Source of the DNA: Xanthomonas arboricola pv. juglandis
GTDB lineage: Bacteria; Pseudomonadota; Gammaproteobacteria; Xanthomonadales; Xanthomonadaceae
Reading direction: 5' to 3'
NCBI RefSeq assembly: GCF_001013475.1
Contig: NZ_JZEF01000006.1
Span: 310,001 to 374,000, forward strand
Length of the DNA stretch: 64,000 nucleotides
Part shown: piece after piece, positions 1-8,484 of the stretch
How positions within the stretch are numbered: position 1 is the stretch's first letter
Layout: each line of letters starts with the position of its first letter
Translations under genes and position numbers: made by a program
The notes under the pieces: model-generated
The model's input: only the letters and a program-made list of their open reading frames with translations
What the model was told of the DNA's origin: nothing
Databases searched by the model: none

Positions 1-424
1 CGCTGGCCTTGGTGTTGGCCAGTTTCTTCTTGGCAGCATCGGTGGTGCTGCTCAGCTTCTGCTTGGCGGCATCCTTGGTAGATGCAAGCTTCTGCTTGGC
101 AGCGTCCTTGGTGGCGGTCAACTTGTCCTTGGCGGCCTCCTTGCCCGACACCAGCGAGCGCTTGGTCTTGGCCACGCTGCGCTTGACCGCGGTGGCTGCA
201 TCGCCGGCCTTTTCGACAACGCGCTGTTCGACCTTGACCACGGCCTTGCGGGCCTTGGCGACGCGGATCTTGACCTCTGCCGCCGCCGTGCCGGCCGCGT
301 CCTGCACGCTGGCCACCGCGTCGCTGGTGGTGCTGGCGATGGTCTCGCCCAGTTCGGTGGCAGTGCTCTTGACGCTATCGACAGCCTCGGACAGGGTTGC
401 CGTCACACCATTGCCGTTGCTCAT
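1..424 (-). CDS. Histone H1-like Lys/Ala-rich protein (3' end outside window)
   Basis: The reading frame starts at an ATG (422-424) preceded by a strong AAGGAGG ribosome binding site and runs off the left edge, so the C-terminus is missing. After an acidic, Ser/Thr-rich N-terminal third, the protein becomes a lysine/alanine repeat: units like TKDAAKQKLAS recur about every 11 residues (roughly residues 100-141), typical of bacterial histone H1-like or LEA-like amphipathic helices. Such proteins bind nucleic acid or act in stress protection; which applies here cannot be told. It is transcribed away from the htrA-type gene. Basic repeats drift easily in length, so homologues may differ in size. 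Confidence 0.75.
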   Translation of the reverse strand, partial: MSNGNGVTATLSEAVDSVKSTATELGETIASTTSDAVASVQDAAGTAAAEVKIRVAKARKAVVKVEQRVVEKAGDAATAVKRSVAKTKRSLVSGKEAAKDKLTATKDAAKQKLASTKDAAKQKLSSTTDAAKKKLANTKAS

Positions 425-666
425 AGGACCCTCCTTAAGGGCATCAGTGCTGAAAACGCGGGCGATGCGCAGCGGCATGCGTATGCTGAACAGGCATCGG
501 ATCAAGCGGACGCTACGCCGGGCTCAAGCGACTGTCAACGCAGCGCCGGCAAGGGCTCGGCGGCGCTTTCACCAGGCGTTAAATTGCCCGCTGGCACTCT
601 CGTTCAGCTTGATTTACGCAGTCAGACGCCCTATTCCTCTTCCACCGCGTAACCCGGACTCGTTGC

Positions 667-2106
667 ATGCGCCCGCTGCCCACCTTGCTGACCCTTTCTC
701 TGGCCGCTGCCTTCGGCGGATTTGCCGCCACCGGCATCAACGCCTGGATGGACAACCGCGCCGAGGCCACACCGGCCGGCGCGGCCACCACCTTTAGCCT
801 GCCCGCGGCCGCCGCACTGCCGGCCGCCGTCGCCGGGCAACCGGTGCCGTCGCTGGCGCCGATGCTGCAACAGGCGATGCCGGCGGTGGTGAGTGTCAAT
901 ACCAAGCAAGTGGTGCGCGTGCGCAACCCGTTCTTCAACGACCCGATCCTGCGCCGGCTGTTTCCGCAGGTGCCGCAGGACCGCATCAACGAGTCGCTGG
1001 GTTCTGGCGTGATCATCGATGCGCAAAAAGGCTATGTGCTGACCAATCACCACGTCATCGAAAATGCCGACGATGTGCAGGTGACGCTTGGCGACGGGCG
1101 CACGGTCAAGGCCGATTTCATCGGCTCCGATGCCGATACCGATATCGCGCTGATCCGCATCAAGGCCGACAACCTCACCGACATCAAGCTGGCCGACAGC
1201 AATGCGCTGCGCGTGGGTGACTTCGTGGTGGCGATCGGCAACCCGTTCGGCTTCACCCAGACGGTGACCTCCGGCATCGTCTCGGCGGTGGGCCGCAGCG
1301 GTATTCGCGGGCTGGGCTACCAGAACTTCATCCAGACCGATGCCTCGATCAATCCGGGCAACTCCGGTGGTGCGCTGGTCAACCTGCAAGGCCAGTTGGT
1401 GGGCATCAATACCGCCAGCTTCAATCCCCAGGGCAGCATGGCCGGCAATATCGGCCTGGGCCTGGCGATCCCGTCCAACCTGGCGCGCAATGTGGTGGAG
1501 CAACTGGTGACCAAGGGCGTGGTGGTGCGTGGCACGCTCGGGCTGGAAACCCAGAACCTCACCCAGCAGATGCTGCAGGGCCTGGGCGTGGATTCGTTGC
1601 GCGGTGCGCTGGTGACGCGCGTGTTGCCAGGGTCGGCTGCGGCCGCCGCAGGCGTGCAACCAGGCGATGTGGTGGTGGCCGCCAACGACCAGCGCGTGGA
1701 CAGCGCAGAGGCGCTGCACAACTACGAAGGCCTGCAGGCGGTCGGTAGCGCGGTCAGGCTGGAGATTCGCCGCGATGGCAAACCGCTCACGCTCACCGCC
1801 AAACTGAAGGAGCAGGACCGCGCAGTCACCGGTGACATGCTCGACCCGCGCCTGGGCGGCGCCACCTTCGTGGATCTGCCCGAATCGCTGCGCCAATCCG
1901 GCATTACCGGCGTCATGGTCAGCGAGGTCAAACGCGGCGGTCGTGCCGCAGCCAATGGTCTGGTCAGCGGAGATGTGATCGTGGCCAGCAGCGTGGGCGA
2001 GTTTGCCGATCTGGCCAGCTGGCGCGCCAATTTCCAGCGCAAGCCGCAGCAACTGGTCGTGCGCATCCTGCGTGGCAACGCGCAGTACGACGCGTTGATG
2101 CGTTGA
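667..2106 (+). CDS. Periplasmic Do/HtrA-family serine protease
   Basis: A 479-residue DegP/DegQ/MucD-type protease of envelope quality control. It has an N-terminal signal or anchor segment (residues 1-25), a trypsin-like domain with the catalytic triad visible as His129 (TNHHV), Asp159 (DTDIAL) and Ser233 (NPGNSGGA), then two PDZ domains (about 275-370 and 395-475). Length and domain order are those of full-length HtrA proteases. No clear Shine-Dalgarno precedes the ATG at 667, but the signal sequence begins directly there. It degrades or refolds misfolded periplasmic proteins; the degP versus degQ versus mucD assignment cannot be settled from sequence alone. Confidence 0.93.
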   Translation: MRPLPTLLTLSLAAAFGGFAATGINAWMDNRAEATPAGAATTFSLPAAAALPAAVAGQPVPSLAPMLQQAMPAVVSVNTKQVVRVRNPFFNDPILRRLFPQVPQDRINESLGSGVIIDAQKGYVLTNHHVIENADDVQVTLGDGRTVKADFIGSDADTDIALIRIKADNLTDIKLADSNALRVGDFVVAIGNPFGFTQTVTSGIVSAVGRSGIRGLGYQNFIQTDASINPGNSGGALVNLQGQLVGINTASFNPQGSMAGNIGLGLAIPSNLARNVVEQLVTKGVVVRGTLGLETQNLTQQMLQGLGVDSLRGALVTRVLPGSAAAAAGVQPGDVVVAANDQRVDSAEALHNYEGLQAVGSAVRLEIRRDGKPLTLTAKLKEQDRAVTGDMLDPRLGGATFVDLPESLRQSGITGVMVSEVKRGGRAAANGLVSGDVIVASSVGEFADLASWRANFQRKPQQLVVRILRGNAQYDALMR

Positions 2107-2221
2107 CGTGGCGTGCACTGCCATCGGCGTGCACTAACACCTCCTACACCGCAGCGATGCTATTGCTGCACCACGCCCGCATGCTGTCGCGGCTGCCATC
2201 AATGACCGAAGGAGATATCGC

Positions 2222-2584
2222 ATGAGCCCCACTAATACCGACCAGCTGAAAGAAAATCTGAGCGAAGCCAGCACCCACCTGAAGTCTGCCGCCAGCGCTG
2301 CAGGCGAAGCCGTCAAGGGCGCCACCAGTGCTGCAGGCGATGAGCTCAAGCTCGGTCGCGCCAACGTCAAGGCTGAGCTCTCCGATACCGCACTGGCTGG
2401 CATGGCCGCTGCCGAGTTCGGCGGCGCCGCTGCCAAGGAACAGCTCGATGTGCTGGTCAGCAAGGGCAACGACCTGCTGGAAAGCGCCACCGATCTGATT
2501 CGTGAGCGCCCGCTGGCTGCGTTCGGCGTTGCGTTTGCGACCGGCTGGATCATTGCCAAGCTGGCACGCAGCAACGACAACTAA
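2222..2584 (+). CDS. DUF883/ElaB-YqjD-like membrane-anchored protein
   Basis: A 120-residue protein: a long Ala/Lys/Glu-rich helical region (residues 1-95) followed by a single C-terminal hydrophobic helix (about 100-118). This is the plan of the YqjD/ElaB (DUF883) family, inner-membrane C-tail-anchored proteins that in E. coli associate with ribosomes in stationary phase. A good GAAGGAG ribosome site lies upstream (2210-2216). It is the first gene of a tight three-gene operon with the holin-like and third genes that follow, matching the yqjD-yqjE-yqjK arrangement. The E. coli ribosome role is family knowledge and may not apply here. Confidence 0.8.
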   Translation: MSPTNTDQLKENLSEASTHLKSAASAAGEAVKGATSAAGDELKLGRANVKAELSDTALAGMAAAEFGGAAAKEQLDVLVSKGNDLLESATDLIRERPLAAFGVAFATGWIIAKLARSNDN

Positions 2585-2587
2585 GTC

Positions 2588-3076
2588 GTGAGCGACCAGG
2601 CCTCTACAGCTGCCGCCTCCGACGCGCCCAACGCGCGTCCGGAAACGCCAGGACTGGACGAAAGCGTACGTGCGGTCGGCGCAGCCGGCCGCGCAACGCT
2701 GGGCTCGGCCAAGGACACCAGCCGCGCGTTGCGCCGGCTGGTGTCGGCCGACTTGCAACTTGCACGCAGTGCGTTCGGGCGCGGACTGGCCTGGGCATGC
2801 GTTGCCGTGGTCTTCGGCGCGTCGTCGTGGTTGTTGCTGGCAGGTGCAATCATCGCGCTGCTGCAACGCGCCGGCCTTTCGTGGTTCCAGGCGATGTTTT
2901 TCACCGCACTGGCCAGCTTGTTGGTCACCGGCATTGCGGCGTGGCGGGTGTTCTTCTACTTCGACCACACCGGCTTGAATGCAACACGTCGTCAGCTGGT
3001 CAAGCTGGGCATCTTCGATGACAGCAGCGACGACGACGATGCCCACGCATCGGCTGCCAATGGAGCACGCACATGA
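2588..3076 (+). CDS. YqjE/phage-holin-3-like membrane protein
   Basis: A 162-residue protein with a soluble N-terminus and two adjacent membrane helices (about residues 70-95 and 100-125), the layout of the YqjE / Phage_holin_3_6 family. Despite the family name there is no phage context; in proteobacteria this family sits beside yqjD-type genes. It starts three bases after the preceding stop and overlaps the next gene by ATGA, so the three genes are translationally coupled. Function is unknown; membrane organisation or stress is the usual guess. Confidence 0.8.
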   Translation: MSDQASTAAASDAPNARPETPGLDESVRAVGAAGRATLGSAKDTSRALRRLVSADLQLARSAFGRGLAWACVAVVFGASSWLLLAGAIIALLQRAGLSWFQAMFFTALASLLVTGIAAWRVFFYFDHTGLNATRRQLVKLGIFDDSSDDDDAHASAANGART

Positions 3077-3456
3077 AGTTTGGCACCTTGCGTCAGCGCG
3101 TGGAACGCGCCGAATTCCTGGTGGAAGGGCGCGCCCAGGAAACACGCCTGCATTGGGGAGAATTGCGTGACACCTGGCGTGCCGGGTGGTCTCCGCTGCG
3201 GATCATGGTGGTTGGTTTCGGCCTGGGGTTTGTCACCGGCCGCAACGAACCGCAGGCAGCACTGGGCAGCATTGCCAGCAAACTGGGCGGTATCCCGAAG
3301 ATTCTGCAGATGATCAGCACGATCTCTGCGCTATTCACCGCACACCGTGCGCAGGAAGCTTCCGAGCAGGCCGAACGTGCTGCAGACAGTGCCGAAGAGG
3401 TCGCTGCCGATCCGCCGGTGACGGTGGTGCAGGCGCCAATCGATCGCGCTGCGTAA
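3073..3456 (+). CDS. Third gene of the yqjDE-like operon, unknown function
   Basis: A 127-residue protein starting inside the ATGA overlap with the holin-like gene. It has a charged helical N-terminus, one moderately hydrophobic segment (about residues 38-58) and an Ala/Glu-rich tail. It takes the place of YqjK in the E. coli operon, but I do not see clear YqjK similarity. Coupling to the two upstream genes suggests it acts with them at the inner membrane. A GC-rich hairpin follows the stop. Confidence 0.7.
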   Translation: MKFGTLRQRVERAEFLVEGRAQETRLHWGELRDTWRAGWSPLRIMVVGFGLGFVTGRNEPQAALGSIASKLGGIPKILQMISTISALFTAHRAQEASEQAERAADSAEEVAADPPVTVVQAPIDRAA

Positions 3457-3465
3457 TGGCGGGTT

Positions 3466-3482
3466 CCCGAGCACCGCTCGGG
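3466..3482 (+). terminator. Hairpin after the yqjDE-like operon
   Basis: CCCGAGC, a three-base loop and GCTCGGG form a perfect 7-bp stem ten bases after the stop. No U-tract follows, so it would be a weak or factor-dependent terminator, or simply an mRNA 3' end stabiliser. Confidence 0.45.
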
Positions 3483-3640
3483 ATCACGCTGCGGGTGTCC
3501 GCCGCCCGCTGCGCGGCAGAGCCCGCCACTGGTGCTGTTAAGGACTGACGTTACGCGCACACCCTCTGTGCGCTGCGTTGACGCGTTCGGCTGATAATGG
3601 CCCACCGCTGGCAGCACGCCAGTCTGCTGCCAGGGCGCGC

Positions 3641-4747
3641 ATGACTCTTCCCGTCGATTCTATGGATGCTGCCGTTGCGGCAGATTCGCTCCCGCCGCCA
3701 CCGGCGCCGCGCCCACGTGCGCCTGTCTCGCTGGTGGTGCTGGCCACGCTTGCGGTTGGTTATACGCTGTGGGCTGCACAGACGATCATCCTGCCGGTGA
3801 TGCTGGCCGCCTTCTTTGCCTTGATCGGCAACCCCATCCTGCGCGGTCTGCGCAAGCTGTACATCCCCCGCTTCCTCGGCGCCTTGATGGTGTTGTGCCT
3901 GGGCCTGGCCGGTACCGTGACCCTGGCCGCGCAGCTGGCCGGGCCGGCCGCCGAATGGGTGCAGCAGGCGCCCCGGCAGATGCGCCAGATCGCCCGCGAT
4001 GTGCGCGATTTCACCAAGCCGGTGATGCAGGCCAACCAGGCCGCGGAAAACTTTGCACGCGCGGCAGGCGGCGATGGCCAGCGCAGCGTGCAGATCGTGC
4101 GCACGCAGATGGACGACCCCTACAAGGCGCTGGTGCGCACGCCGAAGCTGGCCGCCTCGGTGCTTGCGGTGGTGCTGCTGACGTTCTTCTTCATGGTCTA
4201 CGGCGAAAGCCTGCAACGGCATGCGATCGCCTTGCTGCCCAATCGACAGCAGCAACGCTTCACCACCGAAATCATGCTGGACATCGAGCGCGAGGTCTCG
4301 CGCTACGTGCTCACCATCAGCGTGATCAATACGCTGGTCGGACTGGTCTTCGCCGGCATTCTCTATGTGCTCAAGATTCCGCTGCCCGAAGCGCTGCTAT
4401 GGGGCACGGTGGTGGCGCTGCTCAACTTCGCGCCGTATGTGGGCCCGTTGATCGGCGTGATGCTGATGCTGCTGATGGGCTTTGTGGAATTCCGCACCAC
4501 CTTGTCGGCGATGCTGCCGGCGATCCTGTACCTGGCACTGCACACCATCGAAGGCCAGGTGGTCACCCCGATCGTGCTCGGCCGCCGCATGGCGATCTCG
4601 CCGCTGATGCTGATCCTGGCGCTGATGCTGTTCGGCTGGCTATGGGGCATGGTCGGTTTGCTGCTGGCGGTACCGCTGCTGGTCTGCATCAAGATGGTGC
4701 TGAGCCGGGTGGAGGGAATGCAGCGTTGGGCGCGGCTGTTGGAGTAG
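3641..4747 (+). CDS. AI-2E/PerM family permease
   Basis: About 368 residues with a proline-rich N-terminus, then paired hydrophobic segments at the start and four more toward the C-terminus, separated by a soluble stretch (about 90-190). The C-terminal part, with NTLVGLVFAGILYVLKIPLP and the GPLIG motif, is characteristic of the AI-2E/UPF0118 family. The open frame extends upstream to 3578, but the residues there look non-native, so I prefer the ATG at 3641; 3662 is also possible. Members range from putative exporters to Na+/H+ antiporters, so the substrate is unknown. It appears monocistronic, with a palindromic repeat after the stop. Confidence 0.85.
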   Translation: MTLPVDSMDAAVAADSLPPPPAPRPRAPVSLVVLATLAVGYTLWAAQTIILPVMLAAFFALIGNPILRGLRKLYIPRFLGALMVLCLGLAGTVTLAAQLAGPAAEWVQQAPRQMRQIARDVRDFTKPVMQANQAAENFARAAGGDGQRSVQIVRTQMDDPYKALVRTPKLAASVLAVVLLTFFFMVYGESLQRHAIALLPNRQQQRFTTEIMLDIEREVSRYVLTISVINTLVGLVFAGILYVLKIPLPEALLWGTVVALLNFAPYVGPLIGVMLMLLMGFVEFRTTLSAMLPAILYLALHTIEGQVVTPIVLGRRMAISPLMLILALMLFGWLWGMVGLLLAVPLLVCIKMVLSRVEGMQRWARLLE

Positions 4748-4832
4748 CCGGGAATCGGGAGTTGGGAATCGGGAATCGCAAGAGCAGTGGCTGCGCTCTA
4801 CCCATTCTCGATTCCCGACTCCCCATTCCCGG
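4748..4832. repeat. Imperfect inverted repeat of GGGAATCGGGA type
   Basis: The arms 4748-4771 and 4809-4832 are complementary at 22 of 24 positions and consist of GGGAATCGGGA-type units. The same unit recurs at 18271-18300 downstream of the ABC permease gene. This is a dispersed intergenic repeat of the kind abundant in Xanthomonas chromosomes. Here it occupies essentially the whole gap between the permease and the HAD gene and could fold into a long hairpin in the transcript. Confidence 0.75.
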
Positions 4833-4847
4833 CATTACAATCTCGCG

Positions 4848-5585
4848 ATGAGCTTCCACATCAGCGCCATCACCCTCGACCTCGACGATACGTTGTGGCC
4901 CTTTGCGCCGATCGGGGCGCGGATCGACCAGGTGTTGTACGACTGGATGCGCGAGCACAGCCCGGTCACCGCCGAGCGGTTTCCGGTGGAGGCGATGCGC
5001 GAACTGCGCGAGCGCAGCTTTGCCGACAACCCGCACCTGCATCATGACCTCAGCGCGCTGCGGCGATTGACGCTGGAAATGGCGCTGCGCGAGAGCGGCG
5101 GCAACCTGGCCTTGCTGGAGCCTGCGTACGACGTCTTCTACGCCGCGCGCAACCAGGTGGAGTGCTACCCGGATGCGCTGGACGCGCTGGCGCGCATCGC
5201 CGCGCATGTGCCGGTGGCGGCGCTCAGCAACGGCAATGCCGATCTGCAACGCATCGGGCTGATGCATCACTTCGCGTTTCAGCTGGGCTCGCGCGAGCAC
5301 GGCAGCGCCAAGCCGGACCCGAGCATCTTCCTGGCCGCATGTGCGCGGCTGGAGGTGCCGCCGGCGCAGGTGCTGCATGTGGGCGACCACGTGCGCATGG
5401 ACGTGCTGGGCGCGCTGGATGCCGGGCTGCGCGCCTGCTGGATCAACCGTGATGGAGCGCAGTGGTCGCACCCGACCCAGCAACCGGATCTGGAGTTCGA
5501 CTCCATGACCGGGCTGGCCGACTGGCTGGACGCGCAGCAACCGCACCCCGACCCCGCACACGCCGGCATCCGCCTTCCCGCCTGA
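4848..5585 (+). CDS. HAD-superfamily phosphatase (YigB-like)
   Basis: A 245-residue haloacid-dehalogenase hydrolase. All four motifs are visible: I DLDDTLW near residue 10 (nucleophile Asp), II SNGN near 126, III the Lys in SAKPDP, and IV GDHVRMD. A helical cap lies between motifs I and II, as in the YigB/YjjG-like subgroup, which includes FMN and pyrimidine phosphatases of riboflavin synthesis. The exact substrate cannot be read from sequence. The gene lies just upstream of the aminopeptidase gene with a 43-base gap. Confidence 0.85.
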   Translation: MSFHISAITLDLDDTLWPFAPIGARIDQVLYDWMREHSPVTAERFPVEAMRELRERSFADNPHLHHDLSALRRLTLEMALRESGGNLALLEPAYDVFYAARNQVECYPDALDALARIAAHVPVAALSNGNADLQRIGLMHHFAFQLGSREHGSAKPDPSIFLAACARLEVPPAQVLHVGDHVRMDVLGALDAGLRACWINRDGAQWSHPTQQPDLEFDSMTGLADWLDAQQPHPDPAHAGIRLPA

Positions 5586-5628
5586 GCCACTTCTTGCTCG
5601 GCGCATGGCGCCGCCCCCGAGGATTTCC

Positions 5629-6999
5629 ATGTCGCAGCTCACCGGTTTCATCGATCCCAACGCCGCAGCCTTGCCGCTGCATGTGCTCGACCGCGAAGGC
5701 TTTGCACGTTGGTGCGCCGAGCAGCCCACGCGCGTGCTGGCGTGGGCACAGGCGCAACGGTTCGATGCCGCACCAGGCAGCGTGCTGTTGCTGCCGGGCG
5801 AACAGGGGCTGGCCGGCGCGGTGCTGGGCATCGGCGACCGCGCCGATGCCTACGCCTACGCGCATGCACCGATGGCGCTGCCGCCGGCCAGCCGCTGGAC
5901 GCTGGCCAACACGCTGAGCGAGAGCGAACAGGCGCTGCTGCACCTGGGCTGGGGCCTGGGTGCGTACCGCTTCTCGCGCTACCGCAAGGTGCCTCGCGCA
6001 CCGGCCGAACTGGCCGCCACGCCGACACCGCAGACACGTGCCTTGATCGAGGCCTGCATCCGCGTGCGCGACTGGGTCAACACGCCGACCGAGGACATGG
6101 GCCCGCAGCATCTGGAAGAGGCCACGCGCGCACTGGCGCAAACGCATGGCGCCCAGGTCGATGCCATCGTCGGCGAGCAATTGCTGGCGCAGAACTTCCC
6201 CACCATCCACGCGGTCGGGCGCGCCTCGCACCGGGCGCCGCGACTGATCCAGCTGCAATGGGGCGATGCGGCGCATCCGCATCTGGTGCTGGTTGGCAAG
6301 GGCGTGTGCTTTGACACCGGCGGGCTGGATCTGAAGCCGGCCGATGGCATGCGCAACATGAAGAAGGATATGGGCGGCGCGGCGCATGCCTTGGCGCTGG
6401 CCGGCCTGGTGATGGCGCAGCAGCTGCCGGTACGACTGACCCTGTTGATTGCCGCGGTGGAAAACGCCGTCGGCCCGGACGCGTTCCGCCCGGGCGAAGT
6501 CATCACCACCCGCGCCGGCGTCACGGTGGAAGTGGACAACACCGATGCCGAAGGCCGCCTGGTGCTGTGCGATGCGCTGAGCTACGCCACCGAGCAGCGC
6601 CCCGATCTGATCCTGGATTTCGCAACGCTCACCGGTGCCGCACGCATCGCCTTGGGGCCGGACCTGCCCGCGCTGTTCGCCAACGACGATGCGCTGGCGC
6701 AGGCCTGGCTGCGTGCCGGCGAGCAGACCCGCGACCCGGTCTGGCGCATGCCGCTGTGGCGCCCGTATCTGCGTTACCTCAACAGCCACGTCGCCGACAT
6801 GGCCAACGCCGGCTCGCGCATGGCCGGCGCGGTCACCGCCGCGCTGTACCTGGAGCGCTTTGTCGCGCCGGGCCAGCTGTGGGCGCATCTGGACGTGTAC
6901 GCCTGGAACGACAGCGACCGCCCCGGCCGCCCGGCGGGCGGCGAGGCGCTGGCGCTGCGCTCGGCCTTTGCGATGCTCCAGCAACGCTACGGCGGCTGA
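5629..6999 (+). CDS. M17 leucyl aminopeptidase family protein
   Basis: A 456-residue metallo-aminopeptidase. The C-terminal catalytic domain carries the M17 signatures GKGVCFDTGG (metal/substrate Lys and Asp), KKDMGGA and the NTDAEGRL box that supplies the Asp and Glu metal ligands and the catalytic Arg. The N-terminal domain is shorter than in PepA, closer to PepB-like members. A GAGGA site precedes the ATG at 5629; an in-frame ATG 24 bases earlier lacks one. The role is cytosolic removal of N-terminal residues in peptide turnover. Confidence 0.9.
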   Translation: MSQLTGFIDPNAAALPLHVLDREGFARWCAEQPTRVLAWAQAQRFDAAPGSVLLLPGEQGLAGAVLGIGDRADAYAYAHAPMALPPASRWTLANTLSESEQALLHLGWGLGAYRFSRYRKVPRAPAELAATPTPQTRALIEACIRVRDWVNTPTEDMGPQHLEEATRALAQTHGAQVDAIVGEQLLAQNFPTIHAVGRASHRAPRLIQLQWGDAAHPHLVLVGKGVCFDTGGLDLKPADGMRNMKKDMGGAAHALALAGLVMAQQLPVRLTLLIAAVENAVGPDAFRPGEVITTRAGVTVEVDNTDAEGRLVLCDALSYATEQRPDLILDFATLTGAARIALGPDLPALFANDDALAQAWLRAGEQTRDPVWRMPLWRPYLRYLNSHVADMANAGSRMAGAVTAALYLERFVAPGQLWAHLDVYAWNDSDRPGRPAGGEALALRSAFAMLQQRYGG

Positions 7000-7054
7000 G
7001 CTCGCCGCGCACGCAGCGCGCGCGGCCATCAGCACGCGCCTCAAGTCGCGCCGG

Positions 7055-7810
7055 TCATCCCTGGCTGCGCAGCAATGGCGCGATCGTGCGCATGCGTGTC
7101 TGCGTCGCCGGGCCGACCAGCGCAAACGCGGTCTCGCCTTCGGCCCAGTACTGCGCCAGTAGACGGCCATCGCGCCGTTCGCCGGTGGGCATCGGCCCGC
7201 TGCGCGGACGCAGGTACAGGCCGATACGCGCGCCGTCGGCATCGCTGTAGACCAGCATCGCTGCCGCGCCTTCGGGTGTGGAAAGCAACTGCCCGCCGCG
7301 CAGCACGTAGCCCTGCGCACGCAGATCCGGCACCACACCGGCGTTGCCGAAATGCGTGCGCAACCACGGCTCCAATTCCGTACGGCGCTGCACCTCCAAC
7401 GCAACGCCCGGATGCGCGTCGACATCGGCAAACAGGCGGTATGCGGCCACTGCATCGGCCATCGGCACGCGCTGAATGGCGAGCCGGCTCTCGCGCAACT
7501 GCCAGCCCAGCCCGGTGCCCAGGCCCAGCGCCAGCACGCAACTGGCGGCCATGGCCACCAGGGTCCGGCGGCGTTGCTGCAGGCCACGGCGAATCGCTGC
7601 AGGCGTCAGCGCCAGTGCGGCCATCTCCGGCTCCAGTCCGGCGTGCGCGGCGCGCAGCGCTTCGGCATCGCGTTTCCAGCCCGCCACGCGCGCAGCCTGC
7701 GCCGGGTGCGCCTGCAACCAGGCGGCCACCGCTGCGCGTTGCGCCGGCTCCAGCCGGCCATCGACATAGGCGTGCAGTGCGTGTTCGTCAGGCGGCGGGG
7801 TACTGGTCAT
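7055..7810 (-). CDS. Anti-sigma factor, membrane-anchored
   Basis: A 251-residue protein whose first 70 residues (DEHALHAYVDGRL, then AAVAAWLQAHP) match the N-terminal anti-sigma fold without the HxxxCxxC zinc ligands, followed by a single membrane helix (about residues 85-105) and a periplasmic C-terminal domain. The start overlaps the stop of the ECF sigma gene by four bases, the standard arrangement for a cognate pair. It should hold the sigma factor inactive until a periplasmic or redox signal arrives. Lack of cysteines argues against direct thiol sensing. Confidence 0.85.
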   Translation of the reverse strand: MTSTPPPDEHALHAYVDGRLEPAQRAAVAAWLQAHPAQAARVAGWKRDAEALRAAHAGLEPEMAALALTPAAIRRGLQQRRRTLVAMAASCVLALGLGTGLGWQLRESRLAIQRVPMADAVAAYRLFADVDAHPGVALEVQRRTELEPWLRTHFGNAGVVPDLRAQGYVLRGGQLLSTPEGAAAMLVYSDADGARIGLYLRPRSGPMPTGERRDGRLLAQYWAEGETAFALVGPATQTRMRTIAPLLRSQG

Positions 7811-8343
7811 TTCAGGATCCTCAATGCGGGTGCATGGCGCACGTGGCCTTCATTCAATGCACGCAGGCGTTCGCGCGCACGCGACAGCCGCGACATCACC
7901 GTGCCGATCGGGATGCCGAGGGTGTCGGCCACCTCGCGGTAGCTGAAACCCTCCACGCTGACCAGGAGCAGCAAGGCGCGCTGTTCCGGCGGCAGCAACG
8001 CCAGGCTGGCCAGCATGGCGCGGCCGTCGTGCACCTGCTCGGCCGATGCGGACTGGCTGGGCTGCTGCGGCGCGAACAAGCCCACCACGCGCTGCCAGCG
8101 CGCGGCGCGGCGCTGCCCGTCCAGAAACTGCCGGTACAGGATGGCGAACAGCCACGGCTGCAGGGCCTCGGCGGTATGGCGGGTGCGCCAACGCCGCAGC
8201 GCACGTTCCAGCGTGGCCTGCACCAGGTCGTCGGCGCTGGCGGGCTCGCCGCTCAGCGAGCGCGCGAAGCGACGCAGCGCCGGCAGCACGGCACGCAGTT
8301 GGTCATCGTCCAGAGCATCCATCGGCAGGTTTGGTGGTGGCAT
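7807..8343 (-). CDS. ECF-type RNA polymerase sigma factor
   Basis: About 178 residues. Region 2 is visible as SADDLVQATLERALRRW and the PWLFAILYRQFLD segment, and region 4 as LLPPEQRALLLLV followed by the helix-turn-helix SYREVADTLGIPIGTVMSRL. The start is uncertain: GTG 8346, ATG 8343 or ATG 8322 are in frame, and the predicted -10 element at 8351-8356 puts transcription start at or next to 8343, so the message may be leaderless or begin at the internal ATG. It is cotranscribed with the anti-sigma gene and divergent from the catalase gene. Confidence 0.88.
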   Translation of the reverse strand: MPPPNLPMDALDDDQLRAVLPALRRFARSLSGEPASADDLVQATLERALRRWRTRHTAEALQPWLFAILYRQFLDGQRRAARWQRVVGLFAPQQPSQSASAEQVHDGRAMLASLALLPPEQRALLLLVSVEGFSYREVADTLGIPIGTVMSRLSRARERLRALNEGHVRHAPALRILK

Positions 8344-8350
8344 CACACAG

Positions 8351-8378
8351 TAGACGCGCTGGAGCGTGGACTATTCCC
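8351..8378 (-). promoter_or_regulatory. ECF-type promoter for the sigma/anti-sigma operon
   Basis: On the minus strand GGGAATA (8378-8372), 15 bases, then CGTCTA (8356-8351), directly upstream of the sigma gene. The same pair with the same spacing faces the catalase gene on the other strand. This is the GGAAT/CGTC pattern of ECF promoters and implies autoregulation. Confidence 0.65.
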
Positions 8379-8415
8379 ACGATTGATGCGCGTGCCACAA
8401 CGCCTGGGCGATCAC

Positions 8416-8443
8416 GGGAATAAGTCGGCCTGCACGTCGTCTC
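8416..8443 (+). promoter_or_regulatory. ECF-type promoter for the catalase/b561 operon
   Basis: GGGAATA (8416-8422), 15 bases, then CGTCTC (8438-8443), giving a leader of about 35 bases to the catalase ATG at 8485. It matches the divergent promoter of the sigma operon in both boxes and in spacing. Confidence 0.65.
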
Positions 8444-8484
8444 ACTGCATCGACCACTCACCGCACCGACCCCTGGAGCCAGCC

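Noticed and set aside
631-2124. 497-residue frame antisense to the HtrA gene
   Set aside because: It is a GC-rich shadow of the protease gene with His/Arg-rich low-complexity product and no ribosome site.
2588-3076. Holin-like gene as a prophage sign
   Set aside because: There are no other phage genes, and the family occurs chromosomally next to yqjD genes.
5443-7587. 714-residue antisense frame over the aminopeptidase and anti-sigma genes
   Set aside because: It covers two well-supported genes in the wrong frame and has no family features.
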